Notes: generated by a model not told the origin, from the letters alone. A DNA stretch of 64,000 nt from an uncultured Collinsella sp. (GCA_902464495.1 CABQJK010000007.1:20568-84567); one strand, 5' to 3'; shown: positions 16,357 to 25,892, counted from the stretch's first letter. A program made the numbers and translations.

Positions 16357-17295
16357 CTAGTCCTGGAAGAGCGCCGTGGACAGGTAGCGCTCGCCGGTGT
16401 CGGCGAGCAGGGCCACGATGGTCTTGCCTTCGTTCTCGGGGCGCTTGGCCAGCTGCAGTGCGGCCCACACGGCGGCGCCGGACGAAATGCCCACGAGCAC
16501 GCCCTCCTTGTGGCCCACGGCGCGGCCGGTGGCAAAGGCGTCCTCATTCTCGACGGGGATGATCTCGTCGTAGACCTGGGTGTCAAGGACGTCGGGCACG
16601 AAGCCGGCGCCGATACCCTGGATCTTGTGCGGACCGGCCTGGCCCTTGGAAAGCACCGGGGAGGTGGCGGGCTCGACGGCGACGACCTTGATCTCGGGGT
16701 TCTGCTCCTTGAGGAACTCGCCCACGCCGGTTACGGTGCCGCCGGTGCCAACGCCGGCGACGAAGATGTCGACCTGGCCGTCGGTGTCGTCCCAGATCTC
16801 GGGGCCGGTCGTGGCCTTGTGAATGGCCGGGTTCGCGGGGTTCACAAACTGACCGGCGATGATGCTGTTGGGGGTCTCCTTCTGCAGCTCCTCGGCCTTG
16901 GCGATAGCGCCCTTCATGCCCTTGGAGCCGTCGGTGAGCACAAGCTGCGCACCGTATGCTTGCATCAGCTTGCGGCGCTCGACGGACATGGTCTCGGGCA
17001 TGGTGATGATCACCTTGTAGCCGCGGGCGGCCGCCACGGAGGCGATGCCGACGCCGGTGTTGCCGCTCGTGGGCTCGATGATGGTGTAGTCGCCGCCGCG
17101 CACGAGCTTGCCGGCCTTCTCGGCCTCGTCAATCATGTTCTTGGCGACGCGGTCCTTAACGGAGCCGGCGGGGTTGAAGTACTCGAGCTTGACGAGCACA
17201 CGTGCCTTGAGGTCCTCGTCGGCCTCAAAGTGGGTGAGCTCCAGAAGCGGGGTGTGGCCGATAAGCTGATCGATGGACGTGTAAACCTTGCTCAT
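16357..17295 (-). CDS. cysK: Cysteine synthase A (O-acetylserine sulfhydrylase)
   Basis: This 312-residue PLP enzyme makes L-cysteine from O-acetylserine and sulfide. The PLP lysine lies in NPAGSVKDR (Lys 47), the substrate loop is PTSGNTG and the phosphate-binding loop is GVGTGGTVTG. The C-terminal GISSGAAVWAAL is typical of CysK. The ATG at 17295 has GGAGG just upstream on the minus strand. A good promoter and Rrf2-type operator dyads lie in the divergent region shared with the Rrf2 regulator, which suggests control by cysteine, sulfide or Fe-S status. Confidence 0.93.
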   Translation of the reverse strand: MSKVYTSIDQLIGHTPLLELTHFEADEDLKARVLVKLEYFNPAGSVKDRVAKNMIDEAEKAGKLVRGGDYTIIEPTSGNTGVGIASVAAARGYKVIITMPETMSVERRKLMQAYGAQLVLTDGSKGMKGAIAKAEELQKETPNSIIAGQFVNPANPAIHKATTGPEIWDDTDGQVDIFVAGVGTGGTVTGVGEFLKEQNPEIKVVAVEPATSPVLSKGQAGPHKIQGIGAGFVPDVLDTQVYDEIIPVENEDAFATGRAVGHKEGVLVGISSGAAVWAALQLAKRPENEGKTIVALLADTGERYLSTALFQD

Positions 17296-17367
17296 GATGA
17301 ACCTCCAAAGTGTTCAAGTTGCTGGTTGCCGGGTGAATGACGACGTTTCTTATTAGCTAAACCCATA

Positions 17368-17380
17368 AACCTTATAGGTT
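17368..17380. promoter_or_regulatory. palindrome AACCTTATAGGTT in cysK leader
   Basis: Perfect AACCT/AGGTT arms flank TAT, about 16-28 nt downstream of the predicted cysK start of transcription. Its CCT..AGG core recurs loosely at 17419-17435, so it is a candidate operator for the adjacent Rrf2 protein. Confidence 0.5.
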
Positions 17381-17402
17381 GTTCGTTTAGCTGTTGAAAA
17401 GC

Positions 17403-17435
17403 ATAGTAGACACTAAAGCCTACTAATGCAATAGG
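17403..17435 (-). promoter_or_regulatory. cysK promoter overlapped by CCTA..TAGG dyad
   Basis: On the minus strand TTGCAT (17431-17426) and TACTAT (17408-17403) are separated by 17 bp, a good housekeeping promoter. A CCTA..TAGG dyad (17419-17435) covers its -35 side. Confidence 0.65.
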
Positions 17436-17484
17436 AAAAAGATATTTATTGCAAGATGATTAACACGCTGGACTGGAATGGGAG

Positions 17485-17512
17485 TTTTCAAAACCAGTTT
17501 TTCGGCTAGAAT
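17485..17512 (+). promoter_or_regulatory. probable promoter of Rrf2 gene
   Basis: A -10-like TAGAAT (17507-17512) has a weak TTTTCA 16 bp upstream, 35 bp before the start codon. Confidence 0.45.
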
Positions 17513-17547
17513 TGCTTCGAACAAAAGACCGAAAGGCAGCACTATAT

Positions 17548-17976
17548 ATGTTGGTTTCTACGAAGGGCAGATATGCCCTGCGCGTTATGGTCGACCTGGC
17601 CGAGCATCAGGCGGCCGGCCGCATCCCGCTTAAGGAGATTGCGGCGCGTCAGGGTATTTCTGAGAAGTACCTCGAGAATATTCTGGCGACGCTCGTGCGC
17701 GCCAATATGCTCTCGGGCATGCGCGGCAAGGGCGGCGGCTACGTGCTCACGCGCCCGCCCGAGCAATACACGGTGGGCGAGATCCTGCGCCTGACCGAGG
17801 GAAGCCTGGCGCCGGTTGCCTGTCTGGATGGCGACTGCAAGGGTTGTTCGCGCTCGGATGAGTGTCCCACGCTCGATGTGTGGAAGAACCTGGATAAGCT
17901 CATCAACGACTATCTCGATGGCGTGACGCTCGACCAACTTGTCGCGCCCAACGAGGGCTACGATTACGTGATCTAG
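17548..17976 (+). CDS. Rrf2 family transcriptional regulator
   Basis: This 142-residue regulator has the Rrf2 winged-helix pattern: STKGRYALRVMVDLA at the start, IAARQGISEKYLENIL as the DNA-binding helices and MRGKGGGYVLTRPP as the wing. Cys residues at about 92, 97, 100 and 106 resemble the cluster-binding Cys of IscR, so it may sense Fe-S status; CymR, the cysteine-metabolism Rrf2 regulator, lacks such Cys. Its divergence from cysK suggests it regulates that gene. The start at 17548 follows AAAGGCAGC; an upstream in-frame codon at 17512 overlaps the promoter. Confidence 0.88.
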   Translation: MLVSTKGRYALRVMVDLAEHQAAGRIPLKEIAARQGISEKYLENILATLVRANMLSGMRGKGGGYVLTRPPEQYTVGEILRLTEGSLAPVACLDGDCKGCSRSDECPTLDVWKNLDKLINDYLDGVTLDQLVAPNEGYDYVI

Positions 17977-17995
17977 GGCTCTAACGTAATGTGAC

Positions 17996-18034
17996 AGCGC
18001 GGGTCGACCTGTGGTGGGTTGGCCCGCGCTTTAT
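17996..18034. terminator. bidirectional terminator between Rrf2 gene and membrane protein
   Basis: AGCGCGGGTC (17996-18005) pairs with GGCCCGCGCT (18021-18030) with one G-U pair, between two convergent genes; TTTA follows on the plus strand. Confidence 0.65.
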
Positions 18035-18044
18035 GTCAATTGGA

Positions 18045-18410
18045 CTATTCGCCTGCGACGCCGTCGAGGATGCTGCGCATGATGGACACCAGGATGCTGC
18101 CCATAAAGGCCGAGCCAAAGCTGGCGATGGAAATGCCGGCGCCTAGGAGGTTAACTGACAGGTAGCTGGCGAGCTCGAGCATAAAGCTGTTGACCACGAG
18201 CTGGAAGATGCCCAGCGTGATAATGGTGAGCGGCAGCGAAATGACCGTCAGGAACGGTTTGACGAGCGAGTCGACGATGTTCAGGAACAGCCCCACAAAG
18301 GCAAAGCAGACCCAGGCTTCGGCAAAGCCGAAGGGCTGGATGCCGGGGACGAGAAACGTGGCGATCGCGATGGCGATCGAAGTGAAGAGCCAGTTAAGCA
18401 TAAAGCGCAT
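18045..18410 (-). CDS. Phage-holin-like family 4 membrane protein (YvlD type)
   Basis: This 121-residue protein has four predicted membrane segments and the PF04020 pattern (LNWLFTSIAIAIATFLVPGI; NIVDSLVKPFLTVISLPLTI; LGIFQLVVNSFMLELAS). Despite the family name, most members are chromosomal bacterial membrane proteins of unknown role. The ATG at 18410 follows GAAAGGGATC on the minus strand and is preferred over an upstream in-frame start at 18461. Confidence 0.8.
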   Translation of the reverse strand: MRFMLNWLFTSIAIAIATFLVPGIQPFGFAEAWVCFAFVGLFLNIVDSLVKPFLTVISLPLTIITLGIFQLVVNSFMLELASYLSVNLLGAGISIASFGSAFMGSILVSIMRSILDGVAGE

Positions 18411-18681
18411 GGTGCGATCCCTTTCTGCGCAGACAGCGTGTTGCTTTGTTTGGGCGCCCATTGTCTCAGATATTCGTGGAGCTTACGTGCGCGTTTGGTT
18501 TCAAAACGGCGTTCGTCCTAAAAAACGTGCCGCTGGCAGAGAGTCTTGTCGCTTTAGTTTGGTGGTGTGCTACACTGCTACGGGCAAATGCCCCATGCAT
18601 TGTTTTATTGCGTATTACGGGCGAACGATGCCCGATGTCAGTATCAACTTCGATGCCTTTTGGCGGGTTTGGCGGTGATCG

Positions 18682-18981
18682 ATGAATATCGAGAACATGT
18701 TTGACAAGCCTGATGTCAAGCAGCTGGTCCACGCATTTAGTCTTTTGGACGACGAGAAGGATATTCAAGCGTTTTTGACCGATATCTGCACGCCGCGCGA
18801 GATCTGCGATCTTTCGCAACGCCTGCAGGTCGCGCGTTATTTGGATGAGGGCGAGCCCTATGTTGAGGTTCAGGCCCGCACCGGCGCTTCGTCCACCACG
18901 GTGAGCCGCGTGTCCAAGGCGCTCAACGGCGAGTACGGCGGCTATCGCAAGATCCTCATCAAACTGGAGGATGGCGAGTAG
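18682..18981 (+). CDS. YerC/YecD family TrpR-like regulator
   Basis: This 99-residue protein matches the YerC branch of TrpR-like proteins: TDICTPREICDLSQRLQVA, then the helix-turn-helix TGASSTTVSRVSKALN. YerC proteins are DNA-binding regulators whose ligand is generally unknown. The ATG at 18682 follows GGCGGTGATC. An intrinsic terminator lies 28 bp after the stop, so the gene is probably monocistronic. Confidence 0.88.
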   Translation: MNIENMFDKPDVKQLVHAFSLLDDEKDIQAFLTDICTPREICDLSQRLQVARYLDEGEPYVEVQARTGASSTTVSRVSKALNGEYGGYRKILIKLEDGE

Positions 18982-19008
18982 GCCAGCGGCAAAAAACGAA
19001 TTGCACAG

Positions 19009-19034
19009 AACCGTCCCTCCGGGGGCGGTTTTTT
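19009..19034 (+). terminator. intrinsic terminator after yerC-type gene
   Basis: AACCGTCCC (19009-19017) pairs with GGGGCGGTT (19022-19030), followed by TTTT. Confidence 0.88.
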
Positions 19035-19110
19035 GGTGTGGGGCCATGTTGTCCGCGTGGGCGGGTAGGATGGATACATTGAATATTGCGAACGGTTTGA
19101 GTGGAGGACC

Positions 19111-22100
19111 ATGCCTGTTCGAATCTATACCACCAATGCCGGCGCGGACTTGAGCGATGCCGAGGCCGCGCTGCTCGCCGACCTTGTTGCTCGCCATGGG
19201 CGCGCCGTATTGCTGGCACCTACGTTTGCCGAGCTCGATCTGTGCCGTCACGATGCGGCGGTGGCTGGCGCCTCGCTGGGCGTCGACTATAAGACCCCCT
19301 CGTCGTGGCTTCGTTCGCTGTGGGAGCTGATGGGCGACGGCCGTAGCTTTGTCGACAACCTGCAGCGTCAGATGCTGTTCTCGGATATGGTCGCCCGTCG
19401 CGACGATGCCGACCTGCAACCGCTTTCGCGCAGCCAGGGTACGGTGCGCATGCTCGCGCGCATGGCCCGCGATGTGCTTCCGGGTGTGGCGGGAACGGGT
19501 GCCGAGCGCCGCTGCGACAGCGTTTGCCAGCCCGAGCCCAAAAGCGACGCCGAGGCTCGTGTGTTTGAGCTTTTGCGTGCCTATGCGAGCGGCTTGGACC
19601 GCCGAGATATGGTCGAGCCATGCGAGGCGGCCGACATGATGGCCGGTGCCTTGGCCGACAATCTGCCAACCTGCGCCCGCGCGGTTTTCGTGCGCGGCGT
19701 CACGTCGTTTGCGCATGGCCTGCTTGAGCTGCTGTCTGCCGTGGCGAATGGCGGGGGAGAGGTCGTCGTGCTGCTCGCCCGCGAGCAGGCGGCAATGCGT
19801 GAGGAACTTGCTGCGGCATTTGATGCCCGCGGCGTGCTGTTTGAGGTTGCACCGCTGGGGGAGGACGCCGTCGCGTCTGATGCCGCTTGCGGGACCGCCG
19901 CTCAGCCTGCCTTTATTGAGGTCGCCGGCCCCCATGCCCGTGCTCGTGCCTACGCGGATGCGATTGAGAACCTTGTGCGTGCACACGAGGACTCCAAGAC
20001 GGACGGCGCCGACGGTACTCCTGCTCGCGTACTCGTGGTGTCCGCTCGGGCACCCCAGCTGTTCGGCGAGCTTGCCGCTCGTTTGGCGGCGCGTCACATT
20101 GCGGCCGAGACGACTGAGTTCACGGCGTTTTCCCAATCCATTGCGGGCAGGCAGTTTGCGGCGCTTGCCGGCCTGATCGAGCGCATGAAGGCCGCCGATG
20201 AGGGCATGGCGTCAAAGACCGAATGGTGGCCCGCGCCGGAGCTTACCGACTGGATCTACAGTCCGCTTTCGGGCGCTGATGCCGTCAATGCCCGTACCTT
20301 CGATAAGAACATGCGTCTCTCGCGCAGCAAGACCACTGCGGGCGTCAAGAGCCTGCTGCAGAGCGTCCAAGGCCAGGTGAGGGGCGCGCGCAAGGCGGCG
20401 AGCAACGAGAACTGGTTTAAGAACGTGCCGTGCGTGGTCTCGGACGTGTTCCAGGCGCTGTGGCGCGACAAGCCCGTGACGGCGCTCAAGGCCATGCTTG
20501 CCGTTGCCGAGGCACTGCCCGATCGCGCGCTTGGTGGTCTCGACGGTCAGGCCCGTCGCCAGGCGGAGGTGGCCCTGCTGCGCCACGCGATCGACATCCT
20601 TATGAACGATGCTCGCGCGCTCGACGTGTCGCAGGCCGCGACCGTGCCCGTGCTCGATGGCATTCGCACCAAGGTGGACAAGCGTAGCACCGCCTACGAT
20701 TACGAGACCTACGAGGTTGACCGTGCGCCACGTGCCCAGGTTCGCTTTACTTCGCTTGCCGATGCGGCGGCCCTGCGCCCCGATAGCTACGATGCCGTGC
20801 TGTTTGCCGACGTCGACCTGGACAGTTATCCGCTCTCACATGAGGAGGGCCCGCTGGCAACGCTGACGGCAGAGTTAGATCGCAGCGGTGTGACGCTTGA
20901 GCCTGCCGCCTTGTTGCGCGTGCGCTTTGGCCGCGCGATGCAGGCCGCGCGCGGTCCGGTTGCGCTTGCCCGCGTGACGCACGATCGCCAGGCGCGCGAG
21001 TGCTACCCGGCTGCCGTGTGGACCGAGTTGCGGGCGCATGCCGAGGCCGCTAACGATGCTAAGGCCGCTGACGCCGACAAGGCCGCTGACGACGCTAAGG
21101 CCGCTGGCGCCGACAAGGCGAAGTGCGTGGGTGAGGGTGATATCGTAAGGGACTTCGATCCCGCGGCAGGCGAAGGTCTCAAGCGCGAGCGCGTGACCTG
21201 TGAAGCTCCTCAGCATCTGAGTGCCGAGGCCGTGCCGTATTTGGTCCTGCGTCGTCGCGATGGCGAGGGCGAGGACGCGCCGCTTGTGCCGCGCCTGACG
21301 TCTGCCTCGCAGATCGAGGCCTATTCCACCTGCCCGCTGTGCTGGTTCGTCTCGTATCGCGTCAAACCCCAGTCGATCGACGCCGGCTTTGGCAACATGG
21401 AGAAGGGCAACTTTGTCCATGACGTGCTGGAACACCTGCATGCGCGTCTTCCGCGGGAGGGCATGGAGCGCGTGACGCCCGAGAACCTGCCACGTGCTCA
21501 GGAGCTGCTGCACGAGGTCTTTGCCGAGACCCTGGCCGAGCACGCCGGCAAGCGCGGTACCGAGGGCCCGCTGGTGCCGCTCTCTCCGGTAGAGGAGCGC
21601 CAGGTGGCCGAGATTTTGCCGCAGCTGGAGGGTGTGCTTGCCTATGAAGCCGAGGCGCTGACTCCTTTTGCTCCGTGCTACCTGGAGTTTGCCTTTAACG
21701 ACCTTAAAGTTGAGTATGCCGGTTGGCCGCTTGGCGGGCGCATCGACCGCGTTGATGTGGATGCCGAGAATCGCGCCGTGGTAATCGACTACAAGCATCG
21801 TTCGGGTGTCGAGGAGTTTAAGCTCGCCGACCCCACGGTGCGCGACGAGGAGTCGGGCGAGGCCCCCATCGACGACCCGCGCTGGCTGCCGCCCCATACA
21901 CAGACACTCATCTACGCGCAGGCCATGCGCCGGGCGCTGGATCTGGATACCCGCGCCGCGCTCTATTTTTCGACCAAGGGCGGCAAGCCCGCGCTGCGCG
22001 GTGCGGCGAGCGCCGAGTTGCTTGAGGAAGAGCGCGGCGACGGCCGCATCCCAGGCCTTAAGAAGGGCTTTCCCGGCGAGGGCGGCAACATGGACTTCGA

Positions 22101-22254
22101 TGCGCTGCTCGATCGCGTGGAGACCGGCATTGCCGAGCGTCTGCGCGAGCTCGAGGCAGGCGACGTTGCCGCCGTCGACCCGACGTCGGCTCAGGCCGTG
22201 CATGCGCGCTGCTCGTATAACCACGAAGGAACGTTTGTAAGGAGGGACGTGTAG
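19111..22254 (+). CDS. addB: AddB-like helicase/nuclease subunit
   Basis: This 1047-residue protein is the AddB-type partner of the AddA helicase encoded 3 bp downstream. The N-terminal half is a degenerate UvrD-like region. The C-terminal third holds a PD-(D/E)XK nuclease with Cys in YSTCPLCW, GGRIDRVD, VVIDYKHRSG (near 891) and a QTLIYAQ segment. The complex processes double-strand breaks for recombination. Only one late Cys (HARCSYN) is seen, so a canonical AddB Fe-S cluster is uncertain. An Ala/Asp/Lys repeat (about residues 645-670) links the two halves. The ATG follows GTGGAGGACC. Confidence 0.82.
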   Translation: MPVRIYTTNAGADLSDAEAALLADLVARHGRAVLLAPTFAELDLCRHDAAVAGASLGVDYKTPSSWLRSLWELMGDGRSFVDNLQRQMLFSDMVARRDDADLQPLSRSQGTVRMLARMARDVLPGVAGTGAERRCDSVCQPEPKSDAEARVFELLRAYASGLDRRDMVEPCEAADMMAGALADNLPTCARAVFVRGVTSFAHGLLELLSAVANGGGEVVVLLAREQAAMREELAAAFDARGVLFEVAPLGEDAVASDAACGTAAQPAFIEVAGPHARARAYADAIENLVRAHEDSKTDGADGTPARVLVVSARAPQLFGELAARLAARHIAAETTEFTAFSQSIAGRQFAALAGLIERMKAADEGMASKTEWWPAPELTDWIYSPLSGADAVNARTFDKNMRLSRSKTTAGVKSLLQSVQGQVRGARKAASNENWFKNVPCVVSDVFQALWRDKPVTALKAMLAVAEALPDRALGGLDGQARRQAEVALLRHAIDILMNDARALDVSQAATVPVLDGIRTKVDKRSTAYDYETYEVDRAPRAQVRFTSLADAAALRPDSYDAVLFADVDLDSYPLSHEEGPLATLTAELDRSGVTLEPAALLRVRFGRAMQAARGPVALARVTHDRQARECYPAAVWTELRAHAEAANDAKAADADKAADDAKAAGADKAKCVGEGDIVRDFDPAAGEGLKRERVTCEAPQHLSAEAVPYLVLRRRDGEGEDAPLVPRLTSASQIEAYSTCPLCWFVSYRVKPQSIDAGFGNMEKGNFVHDVLEHLHARLPREGMERVTPENLPRAQELLHEVFAETLAEHAGKRGTEGPLVPLSPVEERQVAEILPQLEGVLAYEAEALTPFAPCYLEFAFNDLKVEYAGWPLGGRIDRVDVDAENRAVVIDYKHRSGVEEFKLADPTVRDEESGEAPIDDPRWLPPHTQTLIYAQAMRRALDLDTRAALYFSTKGGKPALRGAASAELLEEERGDGRIPGLKKGFPGEGGNMDFDALLDRVETGIAERLRELEAGDVAAVDPTSAQAVHARCSYNHEGTFVRRDV
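21058..21117 (+). repeat. 36-bp tandem repeat encoding Ala/Lys/Asp linker in addB
   Basis: GCTAAGGCCGCTG begins at 21058 and recurs at 21094 with the same downstream GCCGACAAG, giving about 1.7 copies. It encodes a flexible low-complexity linker between the helicase-like and nuclease parts. Confidence 0.7.
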
Positions 22255-22257
22255 ACC

Positions 22258-25200
22258 ATGGATCTTTCGACTTTGATGCCGCAACAGCTGCAAGTCGTCA
22301 AAACGCTCGACCGCCCGCTGTTTGTCTCGGCAGGTGCCGGCTCGGGCAAGACCTTTACCCTCACGCGCCGCATCGTCTATGCGCTCTCGCCCGAATCCGG
22401 TCCGTTTGTCGAGCATCTGGATCAGGTGCTCGCCATTACCTTTACCAAAGATGCCGCGGCCGAGATTCGCGACCGCGTGCGTCGCGCGCTTATCGAAGAG
22501 GGTATGGACGAGGAGGCCCTGACCGTCGACGACGCTTGGATCTCGACCATTCACGGCATGTGTTCGCGCATCCTGCGCGCGCATGCGTTGGAGCTGGGCA
22601 TCGATCCCGAGTTCACGGTGCTTACCGATACCGATGAGCTTATGGATCAGGCTGTTGAGCATGTGCTGGCCCGAGCGACGGCGCCCGATGCCGCCCCCGA
22701 GCTCGCCGCTTCGCTTAAAAGCCTCTACGCCTGGTATCCCATGGCAGGCGAGGGCGGCCTCTTTGGCGCCGGCACCACCATCAAGGGCCTGGTGCGTGAG
22801 CTGCTGGAGCTCTCGAGCCAGCTGCCGGGCGGTATGGACGACGTGTGCGTGGCGCGCGGCCAGGCCGATACCTCGGCACTCGCCGATGCCTATCGTGCGG
22901 CGCTGGGCGCAAGCAAGGCCGCGACCGAGAAAGCGCAGGTGGCACTCGATGCCATCGACGCGTTTGAGGCGAGCGGCAAAACCATGGAGGATGCGGCGCG
23001 ACTCATGATGTCGTGCAGCATGCCTCGGGCGAGCAAGGCGTTTCCTAAGGAGCAGGTGGAGCTGCTCAAGGCCGAGGCCGCCGATGCATTTATCAATATC
23101 GTGCTTGCCTGCGGCGGTCCGGCGCTCGATGCGCTGGTGGGGCTTGCTCGTGCTGTGGAGGCGGAATACCGCGCGCTGAAGGCCGGCCAGTCCGCGCTCG
23201 ATAACAACGACCTACTGCGTATGGCGTACGAGGCGCTGCGCGACTACCCGGCTATTCGAGCGGCCTATGAGGGCCGCTTTAAGATGGTCATGATCGATGA
23301 GTTCCAGGATACCGACCAGATGCAGGTCGATTTGATCCGTTACCTGACGGGCGCGGGGGAGCGCGCACTGTGTACCGTGGGCGATGCGCAGCAGTCGATC
23401 TACCGCTTCCGTGGTGCCGAGGTCGAGGTGTTCCGTCGCCAGGAGCGCAAAGTGGGCTCCTCTGCTGCGCCCGAGACGGCTGTCGCATCCGATGCCCCCG
23501 CCGGCGAGCTCGTCAAGCTTGTACGCAACTTCCGCAGCCACGACGAGGTGCTGCGCTATGTGGCGCGCGTCTTTGACGGCGACACCGGTGGTTTGATGCA
23601 GGGGTTCTTGGATCTTGAACCGAGCGACGAACGCGAGGACAAGCTCAAGGCGAAGGCATCGCGCCGCCAGGCGATCTTCGTTGCCGGTGGCAGTACGCAG
23701 GAGCGAACGCAGGCGAAAGCTCGCGCGATTGCGGAGCGATTCCAAGCACTCGTTAAAGCGGGCCAGCCCCAGGGCAGCATGGTCCTGCTGCTGGGCCGCA
23801 TGACCAACGCCGATGTCTATGCGCAGGCCTTCCGCGACCAGGGGCTCGACTGCGTGATCGCAGGCGGCTCGGTCTTTGCCCAGGCAGCCGAGGTGCAGAC
23901 GGTGCGTGCCCTGGTCTGCGCACTCGCCAATCCGGCCGATACGGCGCAGGGCCTTATGCCGCTGCTGGCATCGCCGATGTTTGCGCTGGGCGCCCAGGAG
24001 TTTTTGGCGCTGGCGACCAAGCTTGACGATCAGACGGGGGAGACCTCGCGCCGCAACATCGATGCGGGCATCATGAGCGATTCCGATGTGCCGGGTTTGC
24101 AAGACTTGTCGCTCGTGACGCGCGCCCGCGAGGTGCTGCGGTATGCGCTTCGTCGCGTGGGCCGCGATTCGTTCGCCGCCATCGCGCGCGATACTGTCAA
24201 CGCCTCCGGCTGGTTTGTGCGTCTGGCACAGCGTGGTCCCGAGGGCAAGGCCATTGCCGCCAACGTGCTTAAGGCGCTCGATGCCGTGGCCGAGGCGGAG
24301 GCCGAGCTCGGTAACTCGCCGCGTTCCATTGCGCTTGCCTTCGACCGCTTCTTGGCGGGCAAGGAGGCCCCAGGCGCCCTCAACGAGGAGGGCGACGGCG
24401 CGGTGCGCATCATGACGGTGCATGCGTCCAAGGGTCTGGAGTATCCGGTCGTAGCGGTTGCCGAGTGTTTTGGCGTGCGCAAATCGTCCGGTGCGGCTCA
24501 GATGGGGCGTGTCGAGGGCGGAGCACAGGTCGTGGCGCTGCCGGCACGCTTCGACGGCGTTAAACTCGCGGACGGCACGTTCGTGAAGGGCGATGACGTC
24601 AAAAAGCAGTTTGAGCACGCGTTTAAGGGCAAGGGCACGTCGCTGTGGCTGCCGCCAGAGCTCATGGAGGACGTCTGTGCGACGGGCTCTCCCGCCGAGG
24701 CATTTGCCCGCCTGCGTAACGACGACCTGCAGCTTTCGCTCGAGGAGCGGGCTCGCTTGCTCTATGTCGCCATGACGCGTGCGCGAGAGCTGGTCATTCT
24801 GGCGATGGATGCCGGCGTGAGCCGCGGCAAGCTGTGCGCGCCGACCTTCGACGTCGAGACCGATCTGACCTATGACGTGCTGCGTCGTATTCTGCCTACC
24901 GACGCTCTGGACATGCCGCAGCTCGATGCCGACCGCCTGGTGTTCGACAACTCCAAGCCGGGCGACTACGAGCTCATCTCGCTGGCGGACTTTACGTTTG
25001 GCGAGCAGGCGTTTGAGGCCAATGCTTCTCTGGATGCCGAGGGCAGGCTTGTCCGCGGCGATGCGGAGCCGGAGGGCGCCGGTGCGGATGCCCGCGCCGC
25101 CGTTCCCGGCCCTGCCGACCCCGAGCCCGATGCGTTTGAGCTCGTGTATCCCCGGACGGTGGGCGTGCGCATGGGCGCCTGCCCGTATCCGGCGCGCGAT

Positions 25201-25881
25201 TCGTACAGCTACTCGTCAATTGCCGCGGCGCTGCATGCCGAGTCCGAGGACCGTGCCGCCGAGGCGCACACGCCCATGGACGAGGCCGGCGATGATGCGG
25301 AGTCGGATGGTTCCGAGATGACGGATGTAGGCGTGGCCGCCGTTGAGCCCGCCGGCAACCCCATGGCGCTGGGCTCGGCGTTCCATGCCGCCTGCCAGTG
25401 GCTGATCGAGATGGGTGCCGATGCGCTGCCCGCCGAGCGTGCCGACGCCCTGGCTCGCCTGTGGCGCCTGACGCCGGAACAGCGCGAACGCTTCGACGTT
25501 GCCCTGGATCGCTGGCTCAAGTCGGCGGTCCGTGCCGAGCTGCTTGCCTGGCCGTGCGTTCGCGCCGAGGTGCCGTTCTTTTCGCTGGGCTGCGAGGACG
25601 AGGACATCGCTCGCTACGGTGCATATGCCGAGGGCGCCATCGATGCTTTGGCGACGAACCCGGCGGATTCGTCATGCGCGCTGGTCATCGACTACAAGAC
25701 GGGCGGCACGCCGGACGAGACGCCGGAACAGCTGCAGGAGAAGCACGCCCTGCAGGCGCGCGTCTACGCTGATGTTTTGCACAAGGCGGGCTTTGAGGCC
25801 GTGACCGTCAAGTTCGTCCGCGTGGAGCAAGTCGACCTCGCCAACCCGTGCGAGCCTCAGGTGGTCACCTACAGCCTCTAG
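22258..25881 (+). CDS. addA: AddA-like UvrD-family helicase/nuclease
   Basis: This 1207-residue ATP-dependent DNA helicase-nuclease shows Walker A AGAGSGKT near 25, motif Ia AITFTKDAAAEI, Walker B MIDEFQDTD near 346, motif III QSIYRFRGA, motif V TVHASKGLEYP and motif VI YVAMTRARE near 837. A C-terminal PD-(D/E)XK nuclease follows with VIDYKTGG near 1143 and QARVYAD. With AddB it resects double-strand breaks before RecA loading. It starts 3 bp after addB, preceded by AAGGAGGG, so the pair is translationally linked. Confidence 0.9.
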   Translation: MDLSTLMPQQLQVVKTLDRPLFVSAGAGSGKTFTLTRRIVYALSPESGPFVEHLDQVLAITFTKDAAAEIRDRVRRALIEEGMDEEALTVDDAWISTIHGMCSRILRAHALELGIDPEFTVLTDTDELMDQAVEHVLARATAPDAAPELAASLKSLYAWYPMAGEGGLFGAGTTIKGLVRELLELSSQLPGGMDDVCVARGQADTSALADAYRAALGASKAATEKAQVALDAIDAFEASGKTMEDAARLMMSCSMPRASKAFPKEQVELLKAEAADAFINIVLACGGPALDALVGLARAVEAEYRALKAGQSALDNNDLLRMAYEALRDYPAIRAAYEGRFKMVMIDEFQDTDQMQVDLIRYLTGAGERALCTVGDAQQSIYRFRGAEVEVFRRQERKVGSSAAPETAVASDAPAGELVKLVRNFRSHDEVLRYVARVFDGDTGGLMQGFLDLEPSDEREDKLKAKASRRQAIFVAGGSTQERTQAKARAIAERFQALVKAGQPQGSMVLLLGRMTNADVYAQAFRDQGLDCVIAGGSVFAQAAEVQTVRALVCALANPADTAQGLMPLLASPMFALGAQEFLALATKLDDQTGETSRRNIDAGIMSDSDVPGLQDLSLVTRAREVLRYALRRVGRDSFAAIARDTVNASGWFVRLAQRGPEGKAIAANVLKALDAVAEAEAELGNSPRSIALAFDRFLAGKEAPGALNEEGDGAVRIMTVHASKGLEYPVVAVAECFGVRKSSGAAQMGRVEGGAQVVALPARFDGVKLADGTFVKGDDVKKQFEHAFKGKGTSLWLPPELMEDVCATGSPAEAFARLRNDDLQLSLEERARLLYVAMTRARELVILAMDAGVSRGKLCAPTFDVETDLTYDVLRRILPTDALDMPQLDADRLVFDNSKPGDYELISLADFTFGEQAFEANASLDAEGRLVRGDAEPEGAGADARAAVPGPADPEPDAFELVYPRTVGVRMGACPYPARDSYSYSSIAAALHAESEDRAAEAHTPMDEAGDDAESDGSEMTDVGVAAVEPAGNPMALGSAFHAACQWLIEMGADALPAERADALARLWRLTPEQRERFDVALDRWLKSAVRAELLAWPCVRAEVPFFSLGCEDEDIARYGAYAEGAIDALATNPADSSCALVIDYKTGGTPDETPEQLQEKHALQARVYADVLHKAGFEAVTVKFVRVEQVDLANPCEPQVVTYSL

Positions 25882-25892
25882 CCCTCAATAAC

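Noticed and set aside
19115..19125. GTTCGAATC resembling a tRNA T-loop
   Set aside because: It lies within the start of addB and no cloverleaf can be built around it; no tRNA or rRNA gene was found in the window.
20875..22662. Long antisense frame across the addB/addA junction
   Set aside because: It spans two genes with clear helicase and nuclease motifs and has no features of its own.
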